Assembly: GCF_009905725.1 (NCBI RefSeq)
Contig: NZ_JAAAKV010000014.1
Coordinates: forward strand, 62,001 to 126,000
Direction: 5' to 3'
DNA length: 64,000 bases
From: Emticicia sp. CRIBPO
Lineage (GTDB): Bacteria > Bacteroidota > Bacteroidia > Cytophagales > Spirosomataceae
Shown: positions 1-9,900 of the stretch, in pieces
Layout: every line of letters begins with the position of its first letter
Position numbering within the stretch: position 1 is the stretch's first letter
Notes under the pieces: model-generated
The model's input: the letters and a program-made list of their open reading frames with translations, nothing else
Told to the model about the DNA's origin: nothing
The model's database searches: none
Position numbers and translations under genes: made by a program

Positions 1-412
1 GGCTGAATTTAAATGCCCGGGCTATTTCTGCCGGTAATGTTGCGGGTACCGTTTCCTGTTTCGGGAAGTCCAGGAAAATCATCCCGTCTTTTCTGAACAC
101 GGTTAATATCCCGCTTTTTGATTCAAAAAAGATTGTATCGGAAGTATAATTGAGCCGTTCAAAGATCACCAGCGAAGTGGCCAGTGTGGCATGTCCGCAA
201 AGGGCGACTTCCACAGCCGGCGTAAACCAGCGGATGTGAAATCCGTTTTCTGAAGGTACAAAAAAAGCAGTTTCAGAAAGATTGTTTTCTGCCGCAATTT
301 CCTGCATCAGTTCATCAGGAAGCCAGGTCTGCAAAGGGATAACGGCCGCAGGATTACCTCCGAACAAACGGTCTGTAAAAGCATCTACCTGGAAAATATC
401 TAATCTGATCAT
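1..412 (-). CDS. PhzF-family isomerase/epimerase, partial
   Basis: The gene starts at 412 and runs out of the window, so only the first 137 residues are present. The N-terminus reads MIRLDIFQVDAF, followed by GNPAAVI, ENNLSETAFF, RWFTPAVEVALCGHATLA. This is the standard N-terminal signature of PhzF-like proteins (diaminopimelate-epimerase fold), including the conserved Glu of the SETAF segment and the CGHATLA block. The family contains isomerases of mostly unknown substrate, so I do not assign a reaction. It begins 5 nt after the gldF stop and is probably co-transcribed with gldF. The missing C-terminal half prevents any check of completeness. Confidence 0.88.
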   Translation of the reverse strand, partial: MIRLDIFQVDAFTDRLFGGNPAAVIPLQTWLPDELMQEIAAENNLSETAFFVPSENGFHIRWFTPAVEVALCGHATLATSLVIFERLNYTSDTIFFESKSGILTVFRKDGMIFLDFPKQETVPATLPAEIARAFKFS

Positions 413-416
413 GGCC

Positions 417-1142
417 TTAGTTTTTCTTCTTGTCTAATACCAGGATAGTGCCCATGATAAAGAGGACGACAAAACTCAGCAGGAAAATTAGATTCCGGGA
501 ATCAATCACCCCGCGACCTAATGAAGAGTAATGAAAACTCAGGCTGAAATAGTCGGTATAATATTGAGCAGATCCCCTGAACAACTGAGCCAGCTGATGC
601 AATCCATCATAGAAAAAGTAAGACAGGGTAGCAGCCACGATAAACGCCACTACCTGGTTGGAAGTAAGCGAAGAGGTGAATAGTCCGATGGCCGAATAAG
701 CTGAAGCTAACAGGACCAGTCCGAAATAAGAACCCGCCACTGAGGCCGAGTCGATATTACCCACCGGGTTGCCCAGCTGATAAATAGAGAAATAATAAAT
801 TAAAGTAGGTATAAGAGCCAGCAAAAGGATGGACAGCGAAGCCAGGAATTTACCGGTGACGATGTCTGAAGTAGACAAAGGTTTTGTAAAAAGAAGCTCG
901 ATGGTACCGGTCCGGAACTCTTCCGAAAGCATCCTCATGGTGATGGCCGGAGAGATCAGGATCAGGATGTAAGGGCACAATTCAAAAAAAGAGGCCATAT
1001 CGGCATAGCCGTAATCCAGGACGTTGGAATCGGGATATATCCATACTACGAGACCGGTTAACAGCAAAAAAACGCCGATTACGATATACGCTATCAGGGA
1101 ATTGAGAAAAGCGGAAAATTCTTTTTTGAGAATAATTAACAT
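417..1142 (-). CDS. gldF: GldF, gliding-motility ABC transporter permease
   Basis: This 241-residue ABC-2 type permease has about six membrane segments. It begins MLIILKKEFSAFLNSLIAY and carries the block ISPAITMRMLSEEFRTGTIE followed by LLFTKPLSTSDIVTGKFLA, which is the typical signature of the NosY/GldF permease group. In Flavobacterium johnsoniae GldF is the membrane subunit of the GldAFG transporter needed for gliding. The start is directly after the DUF4199 gene stop (1 nt gap), and PhzF follows at 5 nt, so it lies within an operon. The usual partner gldG is not next to it in this window. Length matches the family. Confidence 0.87.
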   Translation of the reverse strand: MLIILKKEFSAFLNSLIAYIVIGVFLLLTGLVVWIYPDSNVLDYGYADMASFFELCPYILILISPAITMRMLSEEFRTGTIELLFTKPLSTSDIVTGKFLASLSILLLALIPTLIYYFSIYQLGNPVGNIDSASVAGSYFGLVLLASAYSAIGLFTSSLTSNQVVAFIVAATLSYFFYDGLHQLAQLFRGSAQYYTDYFSLSFHYSSLGRGVIDSRNLIFLLSFVVLFIMGTILVLDKKKN

Positions 1143-1143
1143 G

Positions 1144-1659
1144 TTATGAGAATACCGGTTTGTCCTTTTTTAATACGGCAGAAACGATCAGAGCTATGAT
1201 AAAACCAATCAGAACAGCCATTATGATACCAACGAGAAACGAAAGCCCTGAATTGCTCCAGTTCTCCACTCTTTGAACGGCTTCTGCGATCTGTTCTTCC
1301 GGCATGCCTATTTTTTCGTATTGTTCTTCAGTCATTTCCAGGGTTCTTTTCATGATACCCGGATCAATAAACTTTTTGTAAACAGAATCATAAATCAGTG
1401 AAACCACCGAACTGGTAGCTACGGCCAGTGTGCCCAGTCCAAGGCCTTCACCGTAGGTCATAAACCCTCCGTTGAGTTTTTTGTACTCAGACATGGACAG
1501 GTATTGCATTAAAACAGTGACTACGATGCTGAAAATAAAGATAAGCCAGTAATTGGTCCACAAATCAGTGGTATAAAAAATGGTAGTAGAAGCAATAGAA
1601 ATGATGGCGAAAATAAGTCCAAATTTCAAAGCAATACGGGCTGATGAAGGTTTTTCCAT
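1144..1659 (-). CDS. DUF4199 family membrane protein (copy 2)
   Basis: This 171-residue protein has four predicted membrane helices: two near the N-terminus (about 10-55), one around 75-95 with the conserved block GGFMTYGEGLGLG, and one at the C-terminus (about 140-165). The arrangement and the GGF-x-Y-x-E-G-x-x-x-G block are characteristic of DUF4199 proteins, common in Bacteroidota and of unknown function. It lies between a second DUF4199 gene upstream (18 nt gap) and gldF downstream (1 nt gap), so it is almost certainly co-transcribed with both. A soluble segment, about residues 100-135, is rich in Glu and Met. Confidence 0.8.
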   Translation of the reverse strand: MEKPSSARIALKFGLIFAIISIASTTIFYTTDLWTNYWLIFIFSIVVTVLMQYLSMSEYKKLNGGFMTYGEGLGLGTLAVATSSVVSLIYDSVYKKFIDPGIMKRTLEMTEEQYEKIGMPEEQIAEAVQRVENWSNSGLSFLVGIIMAVLIGFIIALIVSAVLKKDKPVFS

Positions 1660-1677
1660 TGGTTTTCAGGTTTGGGT

Positions 1678-2196
1678 TTATGATATAGCGTCTCCTTGTT
1701 TTCTCATGATCATGCTCAGCAAGCTGATGAAAATGATGGCCAGCTGTTTGAACATCAGTTCATCTAAAAAGAGCTGATAAGGCTTGGCATTGTCGAATGA
1801 CAATAATTGTCTTCTGAAAGACTCGTCGTTCAGAATTTTGCCAAAAGTATCTTTTTGTCTGATCAGAAGCATTTTGCCTTCGACGATCCAGGTGGTAAAA
1901 GGCTTGATGTCAATGAATTCGACAAACAAATATATTAAAATTCCAGAAATAAATGCTCCGATAATGTTGGTAAGAAAACCGATGGAAAAGCCTTCATAAA
2001 AGTGAAGGAATCCCCCCATTTGTTTTTTGTAATACCAGATGGCAAAAAAGATGAAGATCACATTGATACCCAGGTCAGGCCTTCTGAGGCTGAGCGGGTT
2101 GTCAAACGCAAAATACATAGCCAGGAAGAACAGGAAACAGGAAACTCCGGCCAGGGTTCCAAAAATAATTGAATTTTTCAGTATCAGTTTTCTCAT
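1678..2196 (-). CDS. DUF4199 family membrane protein (copy 1)
   Basis: This 172-residue paralogue of the next gene has the same plan: two N-terminal membrane helices, the block GGFLHFYEGFSIGFLTN, a third helix, a soluble segment rich in charged residues, and a C-terminal helix ending in LLSMIMRKQGDAIS. Its start codon overlaps the stop of the dihydroorotase-like gene in an ATGA arrangement, which indicates translational coupling. The function of DUF4199 is unknown. Two divergent copies in a row may form a hetero-oligomeric membrane pair. Confidence 0.8.
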   Translation of the reverse strand: MRKLILKNSIIFGTLAGVSCFLFFLAMYFAFDNPLSLRRPDLGINVIFIFFAIWYYKKQMGGFLHFYEGFSIGFLTNIIGAFISGILIYLFVEFIDIKPFTTWIVEGKMLLIRQKDTFGKILNDESFRRQLLSFDNAKPYQLFLDELMFKQLAIIFISLLSMIMRKQGDAIS

Positions 2197-3464
2197 GATT
2201 CGGATAACCGGCCCTGGTTATACACAGCCAGCACTTTGCCTTTCAGTGGTTTGTCAATAAAAGGACTATTTTTACTTAAAGATACGATATTTTCTGCCGT
2301 CAGAACAAACTCTGCAGCGGGATCAAAAACGGTAAGGTTGGCAACACTGCCTTTTTCAATGACAGGGTTACTTAATCTTAGCAGTTTCCTGGGCTGAGCA
2401 GTGATTTTTCCGATGGTGGCGGTAATGTCCTGACCTCCGTAAGTGTTGAGGGTGGCAAAGGCCGTTTGAAGTCCTGTGATTCCGAATTCGGCAAGATCAA
2501 ATTCCAGGTTTTTCACCTCTTCGTCCAAAGGATTGTGGTCAGAAACCACCGCATCTATGGTGCCGTCTGCCAGTCCTTTTTTCAAGGCAGCAATGTCTTC
2601 CTTAGACCTGAACGGAGGGTTGACTTTAAGGTGAGTATCGAAGTTTTTCAGGTCGTCGTCAATGAATGCCAGCTGATGGGCTGCGATGTCACAGCTTACC
2701 GGTAGTCCTTTTTTCTTGGCTTCACGGATCAGTCTGACCGACTGGGCCGTTGAAATCGTCGCGAAGTGCAGCACGGGCTTGTCAGACTGTATGCCTGAAT
2801 ATTCAAGTAACTTAAGGTCCCTCATGATCATGATCTCTTCAGCTGCTGAAGGAATGCCCTTTGTGCCCATCAGCGTGCTGGCAAGACCCTCGTGCATCTG
2901 CCCGAAAATACTCAGGGTGGGCTCTTCGGGCTTGTTGATCAGCAAAGCTCCGAGAGGATATAAATACTGAAGTGATTTAAGTAAAATGTCGGCATTCCAG
3001 ATGGGTTTAACCCCGTCCGAAAAAGCGGCTGCCCCTGAATGGAACAGGTCGATCATTTCCGTAAAATCTTTACCTTCGCAGTTTTTGGTCACTGCCGCGA
3101 TATTATAAATGCGGACAAGTCCGGATTGCGAAAAATTCCTGAAATATGACAGTGATTCTTTGGTCTGAACAGTAGGGTGGGTGTTAGGCAAACCCACAAT
3201 TTCGGTAAATCCTCCTTTCATGGCCGCCTGGCTCATCGACTCCAGGTTTTCCATGAGTTCGTGGCCCGGATCTTTTAAATGTACCCTCATGTCAAGCCAT
3301 CCGGCTGAGACGTGGAGGTTGTCGCCGCTGATAACTTTATCGGCTTTTGATTTGATCTGGCCTGTTTCTATGATTTTTCCATCCTCAATCAACAAATCTG
3401 TAATGGTGTCATGTAAGGATGATTCCGGGGATATTATTCTGGCTTGTTGTATTAAAACTTTCAT
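2193..3464 (-). CDS. pyrC: Dihydroorotase-like protein, probably lacking metal ligands
   Basis: This 423-residue amidohydrolase aligns throughout with type I dihydroorotases: N-terminal beta-sandwich, FSDGVKP, GIPSAAEEIMIMRDLKLLE, KVNPPFRSKED, DGTIDAVVSDHNP and a C-terminal composite domain. Dihydroorotase closes carbamoyl-aspartate to dihydroorotate in pyrimidine synthesis. However, the first His of the DxHxH metal motif is Arg60 (DMRVH), the His of the usual HcED block is Asn177 (INKPEE), and PHHL is AHQL. H62, H233 and D309 remain. This pattern resembles the inactive PyrC-prime proteins that act as structural partners of aspartate transcarbamoylase. It could also be a divergent active enzyme. 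It starts 10 nt beyond the gcvH terminator and overlaps DUF4199 by 4 nt. Confidence 0.82.
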   Translation of the reverse strand: MKVLIQQARIISPESSLHDTITDLLIEDGKIIETGQIKSKADKVISGDNLHVSAGWLDMRVHLKDPGHELMENLESMSQAAMKGGFTEIVGLPNTHPTVQTKESLSYFRNFSQSGLVRIYNIAAVTKNCEGKDFTEMIDLFHSGAAAFSDGVKPIWNADILLKSLQYLYPLGALLINKPEEPTLSIFGQMHEGLASTLMGTKGIPSAAEEIMIMRDLKLLEYSGIQSDKPVLHFATISTAQSVRLIREAKKKGLPVSCDIAAHQLAFIDDDLKNFDTHLKVNPPFRSKEDIAALKKGLADGTIDAVVSDHNPLDEEVKNLEFDLAEFGITGLQTAFATLNTYGGQDITATIGKITAQPRKLLRLSNPVIEKGSVANLTVFDPAAEFVLTAENIVSLSKNSPFIDKPLKGKVLAVYNQGRLSES

Positions 3465-3473
3465 GTATTTTTC

Positions 3474-3500
3474 AAAAAAAAAGCCCTCTTTTGGGCTTTT
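3474..3500 (-). terminator. Intrinsic terminator of gcvH
   Basis: An 8-bp perfect stem (AAAAGCCC at 3479-3486 with GGGCTTTT at 3493-3500) encloses a 6-nt loop. On the minus strand it is followed by a U-run from the A-tract beginning at 3474. It lies 11 nt past the gcvH stop and only 10 nt before the dihydroorotase-like start codon. Confidence 0.85.
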
Positions 3501-3511
3501 CTATAATTGAA

Positions 3512-3895
3512 TTAATGTCCGATAACAGATTTATAAGCATCTACATCTAATAACTTCTCAATGTCTCCGGGGTTCTGGACCTCTATTTTGACCAGCCATC
3601 CGTCTCCGTAAGGATCGGTGTTGACCGTTTCAGGAGCGTCGGCAAGCAAAGGATTTACTTCAATGATTTTGCCGGTTACAGGGATAAACAAGTCAGAAAC
3701 GGTTTTAACTGCCTCTATAGTTCCGAAGATATCGTTTTCAGCCAGTTCCTGTCCCAAGGTTTCGATTTCAACAAATACGATGTCTCCAAGCTCGCCTTGT
3801 GCAAAATCAGTAATACCAATGGTGGCTATATTGCCTTCTTCCAGTTTAATCCACTCATGTTCTTGCGTGTACCTCAATGCTGCCGGGAAATTCAT
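3512..3895 (-). CDS. gcvH: Glycine cleavage system H protein
   Basis: This is a 127-residue lipoyl carrier protein. It shuttles the methylamine intermediate between the P, T and L proteins of the glycine cleavage system in the cytoplasm. The N-terminal block RYTQEHEWIKLEEG, the ITDFAQGELGDIVFVE strand, the lipoylation site at Lys64 in IEAVKTVSDL and the NPYGDGW-like end (NTDPYGDGWLVKI) are all intact. Length is normal for GcvH. It is preceded by the sprA stop (80 nt away) and ends in a strong terminator. No gcvP or gcvT is in the window. Confidence 0.96.
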   Translation of the reverse strand: MNFPAALRYTQEHEWIKLEEGNIATIGITDFAQGELGDIVFVEIETLGQELAENDIFGTIEAVKTVSDLFIPVTGKIIEVNPLLADAPETVNTDPYGDGWLVKIEVQNPGDIEKLLDVDAYKSVIGH

Positions 3896-3975
3896 CGTGT
3901 TGCTATTTTAAAGTTTGTTAATTAAATCGGACGCAATTTAATGCAAATCCTTTAAATCTCAAAAGGCTCCTTTCC

Positions 3976-6900
3976 TTAATCCGATAAATTAAATCTGGCA
4001 TTGATACCTCCGATGGTCGAGCTCGTTTGATTTGAAATGGTGGTAAACGGCGTGTTGTTCAACCATTCTATGTAAAAACTCATGCTCAGCCTCCTGTTGA
4101 CCTGGTACTGAACCTGCGGCCTCAGCTGGAAATAGTAGTTACCACGGATCGGGGTAGCGTCTCCATCCAGTTTTCTTTGTATTTCTTTCAGGTCTTTTAC
4201 CGTAAAATCAAGACGGAAATTCAGGTCGTTTTTCAGAATGATAAAATTGCCGTCGCGTCCACGCATCGGTAGTTTTACATTGTTCTTCCTGAAACCTACG
4301 CCAAAGACGATGTCATAACTCATGAGCTCAGCCACCTGTGCGTTCGAAAGGTTCAGAATCGCTTTTCTTTCCCTGTTATAATCTATCCTTCCTGTGAAGT
4401 TCCTCTTGGTCGTAAACTGGACACCGATGACGGGCAAAAATTTCTCTTCCATAGAGATCGTACTCATGATAAACACCGGCACCAGGCCGCCGCCCATGCT
4501 TTCATCGATCTTATTCCCCAGGCTATACCCTCTCCTGGAAAGGTTAATGGTTTCCGCATCATACAGAAGTGAGGAGGTAAAGTTACCTACACTATAACTC
4601 GATGAATAACTGTGACTCAAGGTAATCGAGTTGAAGAACCTGTTAAAGAGGGGATATTTTTCAAGCCCCGCATAATCGATTCTCCAGTTTGGAAGCGGGA
4701 AGCCCAGGAACGGGTTGAAAGTCTTGGAATCCTTGTTTTTCTTTTGTGCCTTGGCATACAGTTTATCTACTGTAGTACCACTGTAGGCTGCAAAAAACGC
4801 CGGAATCAACACATCCTGAGAGTTTTTATCATATCCTTTTTCTATGCCTTCAATCGCATTGAGTTTTTCAATGACCTTGTCTCGGTTAGCCACCATGTTG
4901 TCAAATATCTCATACTTATAAGAAGACAGGGAGTCATTCTGTATTTTTTTGAATGCAGTCTTGAACGACCAGAAAGACATACTAAAGCTGCCGTTCCTCA
5001 GTGGATTCATAGAAGTAAAGCTGCCTCCTGTTTTGTCAGGTCTGTACAATTCCTGGTAACTGTCTGCCCTCATCAGGTTACCCCTGATCTGCATCCTGAA
5101 TCCTTTGAACGGCTCCAGTGAGGTGCTGTAATCGAATTTCGTTCCCCGGGTTTGGGTAAAAGGATTGTTCTGGATTATACTTTCTGACAACCATCCGTTG
5201 GCCGCTGCTGTTTTATGAATGTCCCTGTTCTGGTTTCCGAGTACAAAAGGCAAGCCCGGAGCCACCTGCGTACTTCTGAAATCCAGACCGAAATACTGAG
5301 GAGAGAGCAAAAAGCCCGGTAGCAAAGTGGTTTCTACCCTGCTCCAGTTGAAGTTAATGCCCCTGACAGTCATCAGCACCCTGGTAAATGACTTGGCAAT
5401 ATTGTTCTGACTCACCACCACCTCTTCGTCGTCGCCCGGAGCCCTGGTAAACCTGGCTTTCGGAGCATTCGGTGAGTTGGCAAATTTCAGGTATTTGACT
5501 TTGTTGTACAGTTTAACCAGGTCAATCCTGCCCTGTACACCAAGTTCGCGTCCGTTTTCAAGGAGATTACCGAACAGGACCCCGTTTTCATCCTGGAGAT
5601 TGAAAGATCCAGCCGTAAATCCGTAATTGTTATTGTACCTGGCATCAGCCTGCATCCAGTCCAGGATAAATATTTTATCCAGAGGCAAACGGTAAGTAGC
5701 CTGCATTTTCTGAACGTAATTTTTGGCCCTGCCGAGTGTTTTGAACCCTTCTCCGAACGATACCGGATCTTGTCCGAAATCATCAATGATAGAGTTCATT
5801 TGAGCGTTGTAAGAGAATATTACAGACTTGGTCAGGTTCCACTGAAGGTCATAATACCTGTTGGTCAGGTAATATTTGATGATATTCGGACTGATGCCCT
5901 GGGTATTGAGGTCTGAATTTCTGAACTGCGTTTTGGTGAAACTCCTGTTATAATCCGTTCTGAACTGTATCATGTTCGGAACCGGGGAAAGATTGAAGTC
6001 TTTAAGCCAGTAGAAAAGGGGCCTGTCAAGTGATTTACTTTTCTTAAACGGCTCCCACATAAAACCCTTAGGCTGGAACAGGTAGCTCATAGCCGCCCGG
6101 TTCTGTGTGCTGATGTATTGGTCAATCAGGATATTACTTCTCTCAATACGGTTCTGGGCATAAGTAAACGACAGGTTTTCCAGGTCGTAAAAATGACTTT
6201 TACCGCCCGTGTTGGTTTTGACTTTTCTTACATTGGAGAAGTTAAAGCCCCTGGTGATGGACTGATCAACGACCATTTTGCGGTATCTGTCTCTTTCTGC
6301 GTCACTTGAGAGGTTATTTAAAGCCGCTTCCAGCACGATGTCAGGATTCAGCGGGTCAAAATGCGGCTTGATAATCTGCTTGTCGAAATTACCGAAGAAA
6401 GGTATGCTCAGCCCCCAGTTCTGAGGAAGAAGCTTATCCACTTCCACGTTGGTGGCAAATCCGTAACCGAACGATTCGTCTCTTGATCTCAGTGAAATCC
6501 TGTCCTGTACCGCACCGAAACCATAAGTCTTGAAGTTTCCGTTCAGCATGATCGTGGCAAAATCTGCCAGTTTGATGTCTGCCGACAAAATACCCGCTTC
6601 ACCACTCTGGTCATCAAAATCATTGGCTCTCAGTTCGTTCATCCAGACGGTAAAAGACTTTCCTATGTTTTTATTGGTTGTATCCGCATTTTTGACACCG
6701 AGCATGATCGTTTGTACGGAGCTCAGATCAGGATTACCGACTACTGTAATTTTATAAGTTCTCGTGATCTCTCTTTGCTGATCCGTTCCGCTGACAAAAC
6801 CTCTGACAGCCACCGTTTTTGAATAAGGAACACTGATTTGTGTCGAATTGCGGTTTCTTTCCAGTTTTACATTTCTGAGTTCATCCAGCGGAATATCTAT

Positions 6901-9900
6901 TTCATTTTCTTCAGGCCAGATTTCACTCTGATCCCTGGAGCCGTTCTGAGTCACTTTCAGCTTGGGAATCTCAATCTGGTAGTAGTTGTTCTGGGTATCT
7001 GTTCCTAATCTTATAAATGCTCCGGCAATGTCATTTTCGTTGTTTTCGTTTTGAGTGTGGATAAACATTTGCAGCCTTTTGTACATGTTCATATCGAGAC
7101 GTGTATTTTTAAACACAGCCCTTGAATCACCACCACGCAGGTCGCCTACGCCCAGGCTCAGTGATTGCTCATTGAATTGAATGATGGCCTGCTGTGTATA
7201 ATCCCTGTCTCTGATAAATCCGGGAGGTACGACATAACCGGTAGTTCCGGCTTTCAGTTTACAGTCAGCGTCATCACCGCAGCCGTTTTCTTCAATATTA
7301 ACAGTAGCCAGTTTGAATTTGGCATCATAAGCTTCAGGCTTAAGCGAGTCTCCGGGAGTGGTTGAGCTCAGGTCATTTTTATAAACCCTGTATTGATTGG
7401 ATACGAGTTGCATTGTGGCAAATCTCAGCACGACGGGCTGTTTCCACTCACTCATCACAAGACGAACAAACCTCACCGATTTAAAGCTGATGGTATCTCC
7501 TTTGTTTTTAAGCGGAATACGGTGGAGGTACCAGGTGGCATTGCCGTTGGTTACTTTATCTACCACATAGCCGCGACCTACTTCAAACAAACCGCCCGTA
7601 CCCGACGGATCGGCTTTAAGGTCCACATCATACTGGTGAAACTGCTCAATATCATTGATGGTATTGTCCTGATTGATGTCTTCTTTATCCGCCGTGGCCG
7701 TAGAACCCTGGCTTCCAAGGTCATTTTCAGAAATAGGAGGGGAGTTGTTTTCCATCCCCAGGTAGTTCTTAAACCTTACCGTAAGACTGTTACTGGCATC
7801 AAATTTGGGGTCAAGGAAGAAATTGAAATCATCGTCCGAAGGGTCATTCTCGATTCTTGAATAGGCTTCGGCACTCACTTTTGTCCTGATCTGAGTCAGG
7901 AAATCCTTGATATGATTAAATCCTTTTTCCTCAAAATTAGAGAGTCCGTCCAGACCTACGTCCTGTTGCTTTCTGATGTCAAGGCTGGCATCAAAGGCAT
8001 CTGTCATAAACTGTATCTTGGGAGCATATCCCCAGGCGGTACTGTCCGGTTTGGAGTTGAGCGTAGAGGTCTTTTTGACTCCGTTCTCAAAGTTAAAGCG
8101 GTTGTCCGGAATCACGTCCTCTGATACATCGCCCAGCTGAATACTCAGTTTTCCCCCGGTTATATTTCTTTTGTTTCCATCCGGTGTGCCGTCACGAACG
8201 ACGTCTGCAAACGGATCGAGCAGCCAGAATTCCAGGTATTCTATATTTGAATTGTCAAAGTCAGCATCAAAAGTAAGCCCACGCATCACCGCCCCGAAGT
8301 TCTCTTCCGGTTTCTTTAAATTACCGCTGGCATCCAGGTCCGGGTTATAGTTATACATCCCGCGTTCTGACGGAAAATAAGAAATATCAAGAATAGAGGT
8401 CGGCAACTGCTGCCCGAAGGTCTGAAGAGACCTGCCCGGGAAGATGTCCTGGATCTGAAACGATCGTTCATATAGGTTGCTATTGGCGTTAGCTGTCAGT
8501 TCAGGCGGCACAATACCACTGGCTCCCAGGGCTCCGTCGCCCAGGTAAACGGTCGGGTCAACCGTGTAGGCAGAAATCTTGGCTCTTTTATAATTGTAAG
8601 CCCATGGTTTACCTGCCACCGGGGTATTGAACTTAGGAGGTGTAGAACCCAGTCTCCACCTGGTAGGCTGGCGGGTAAGATCATTGATGTTTCTGGCTCC
8701 TTCAAAATCATCGATCATCGCGTTCTTACTGACCTTTTTGTTATTGACACCAGGCAAAAGCTGGGCAAATTCCGCATTCAGGATAATGCTGGAAGGCTCT
8801 TTGGTCTGGATCAGAGGCAACTTGTCCAGTAGTCTGGTCAGTGTCTGTGATTCGTTTTTATAATTCAGGTCCAGTCCCCAGAGGGTGTTCTGAACCGGTT
8901 CATTGCCGATGGCCACACGGGTAAGGAAGCCCGGGGTATTTTCGCGGAGATTCATGAATGTACCCCCGATTCTCAGGTGTTCGCTGAAGGTATAGTCCAT
9001 TCTCAAACCAAAAAGCCTTCTGATCTGTGACTGGAACATATCCGGTTTTTCATAGTCAATCCTGATCTGGCGACCCGAGTTCAGGATACTCTGATTGGTT
9101 ATTTTTACCCTTCCCAGCTGGCTGTCAACGATATAGTCTGTTCCCGGCTGAAGCTGAACACCACCTGCATAAACCCGTACTGACTGTCCGGATGCTCCCA
9201 GAGGCAAGGGGATTTCCGAACTGCCGGATAACACACTACCCGAAAGGAAAAACTTGTTTTTGGTATTCACCTGCTGTGCATCAGTCATGGTAGACGAGTA
9301 CAATTCATCAAAGACGTACTTTCTTGCAAGGGCGGTTTCAGAAGGGGTAAACAGGCTTTTCAGGGTTGAACCAAATGGCTCCAGGTAAGGGAAAATGATC
9401 TTTCCGGCCTTCTCGTTGATGGTTACCCCCTGAACATAGTCAAAGTTGCCGTCTTTCTGGGCATCGTTATTATAGTTCAGACGGTCCAGCCCGAATGCTT
9501 CGATCAGCGGCTTGTTGACAAAATTCACACCTTCCTGAAGGTATGGGTTGTCAATACCGGTATTATCATCTTTATACAAAATTCTCAGTTGAAAACCTTC
9601 TCTGCTGATCTGTCCCTGGGCCAGTGAGTAGATGTTTTTCATCATCAGGTCCCACATCGGGTGGGTCAGACGGTTGCGGATGGTTGATGATTTCAAAAGC
9701 TTCAGCATGATGACCTCATTTTCAGGTCTTGCTGCATAGTCCTCTGTCATCTCACCGACTTTATATGAACGGCCGTTGAAGGTATATTCATAGGAAACGG
9801 CCAACACCTCATCATTACGGAGAGGTGTCAATAAGGAAATGTATCCTAATTCCTGGTGAAACTCAAACTCTCTGTCAGACAGCCTTTTAGCTCCTCTCAG

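Noticed and set aside
4612-5121. 169-codon open frame on the plus strand
   Set aside because: It lies wholly antisense to sprA, has no family resemblance, and results from the codon pattern of the real gene.
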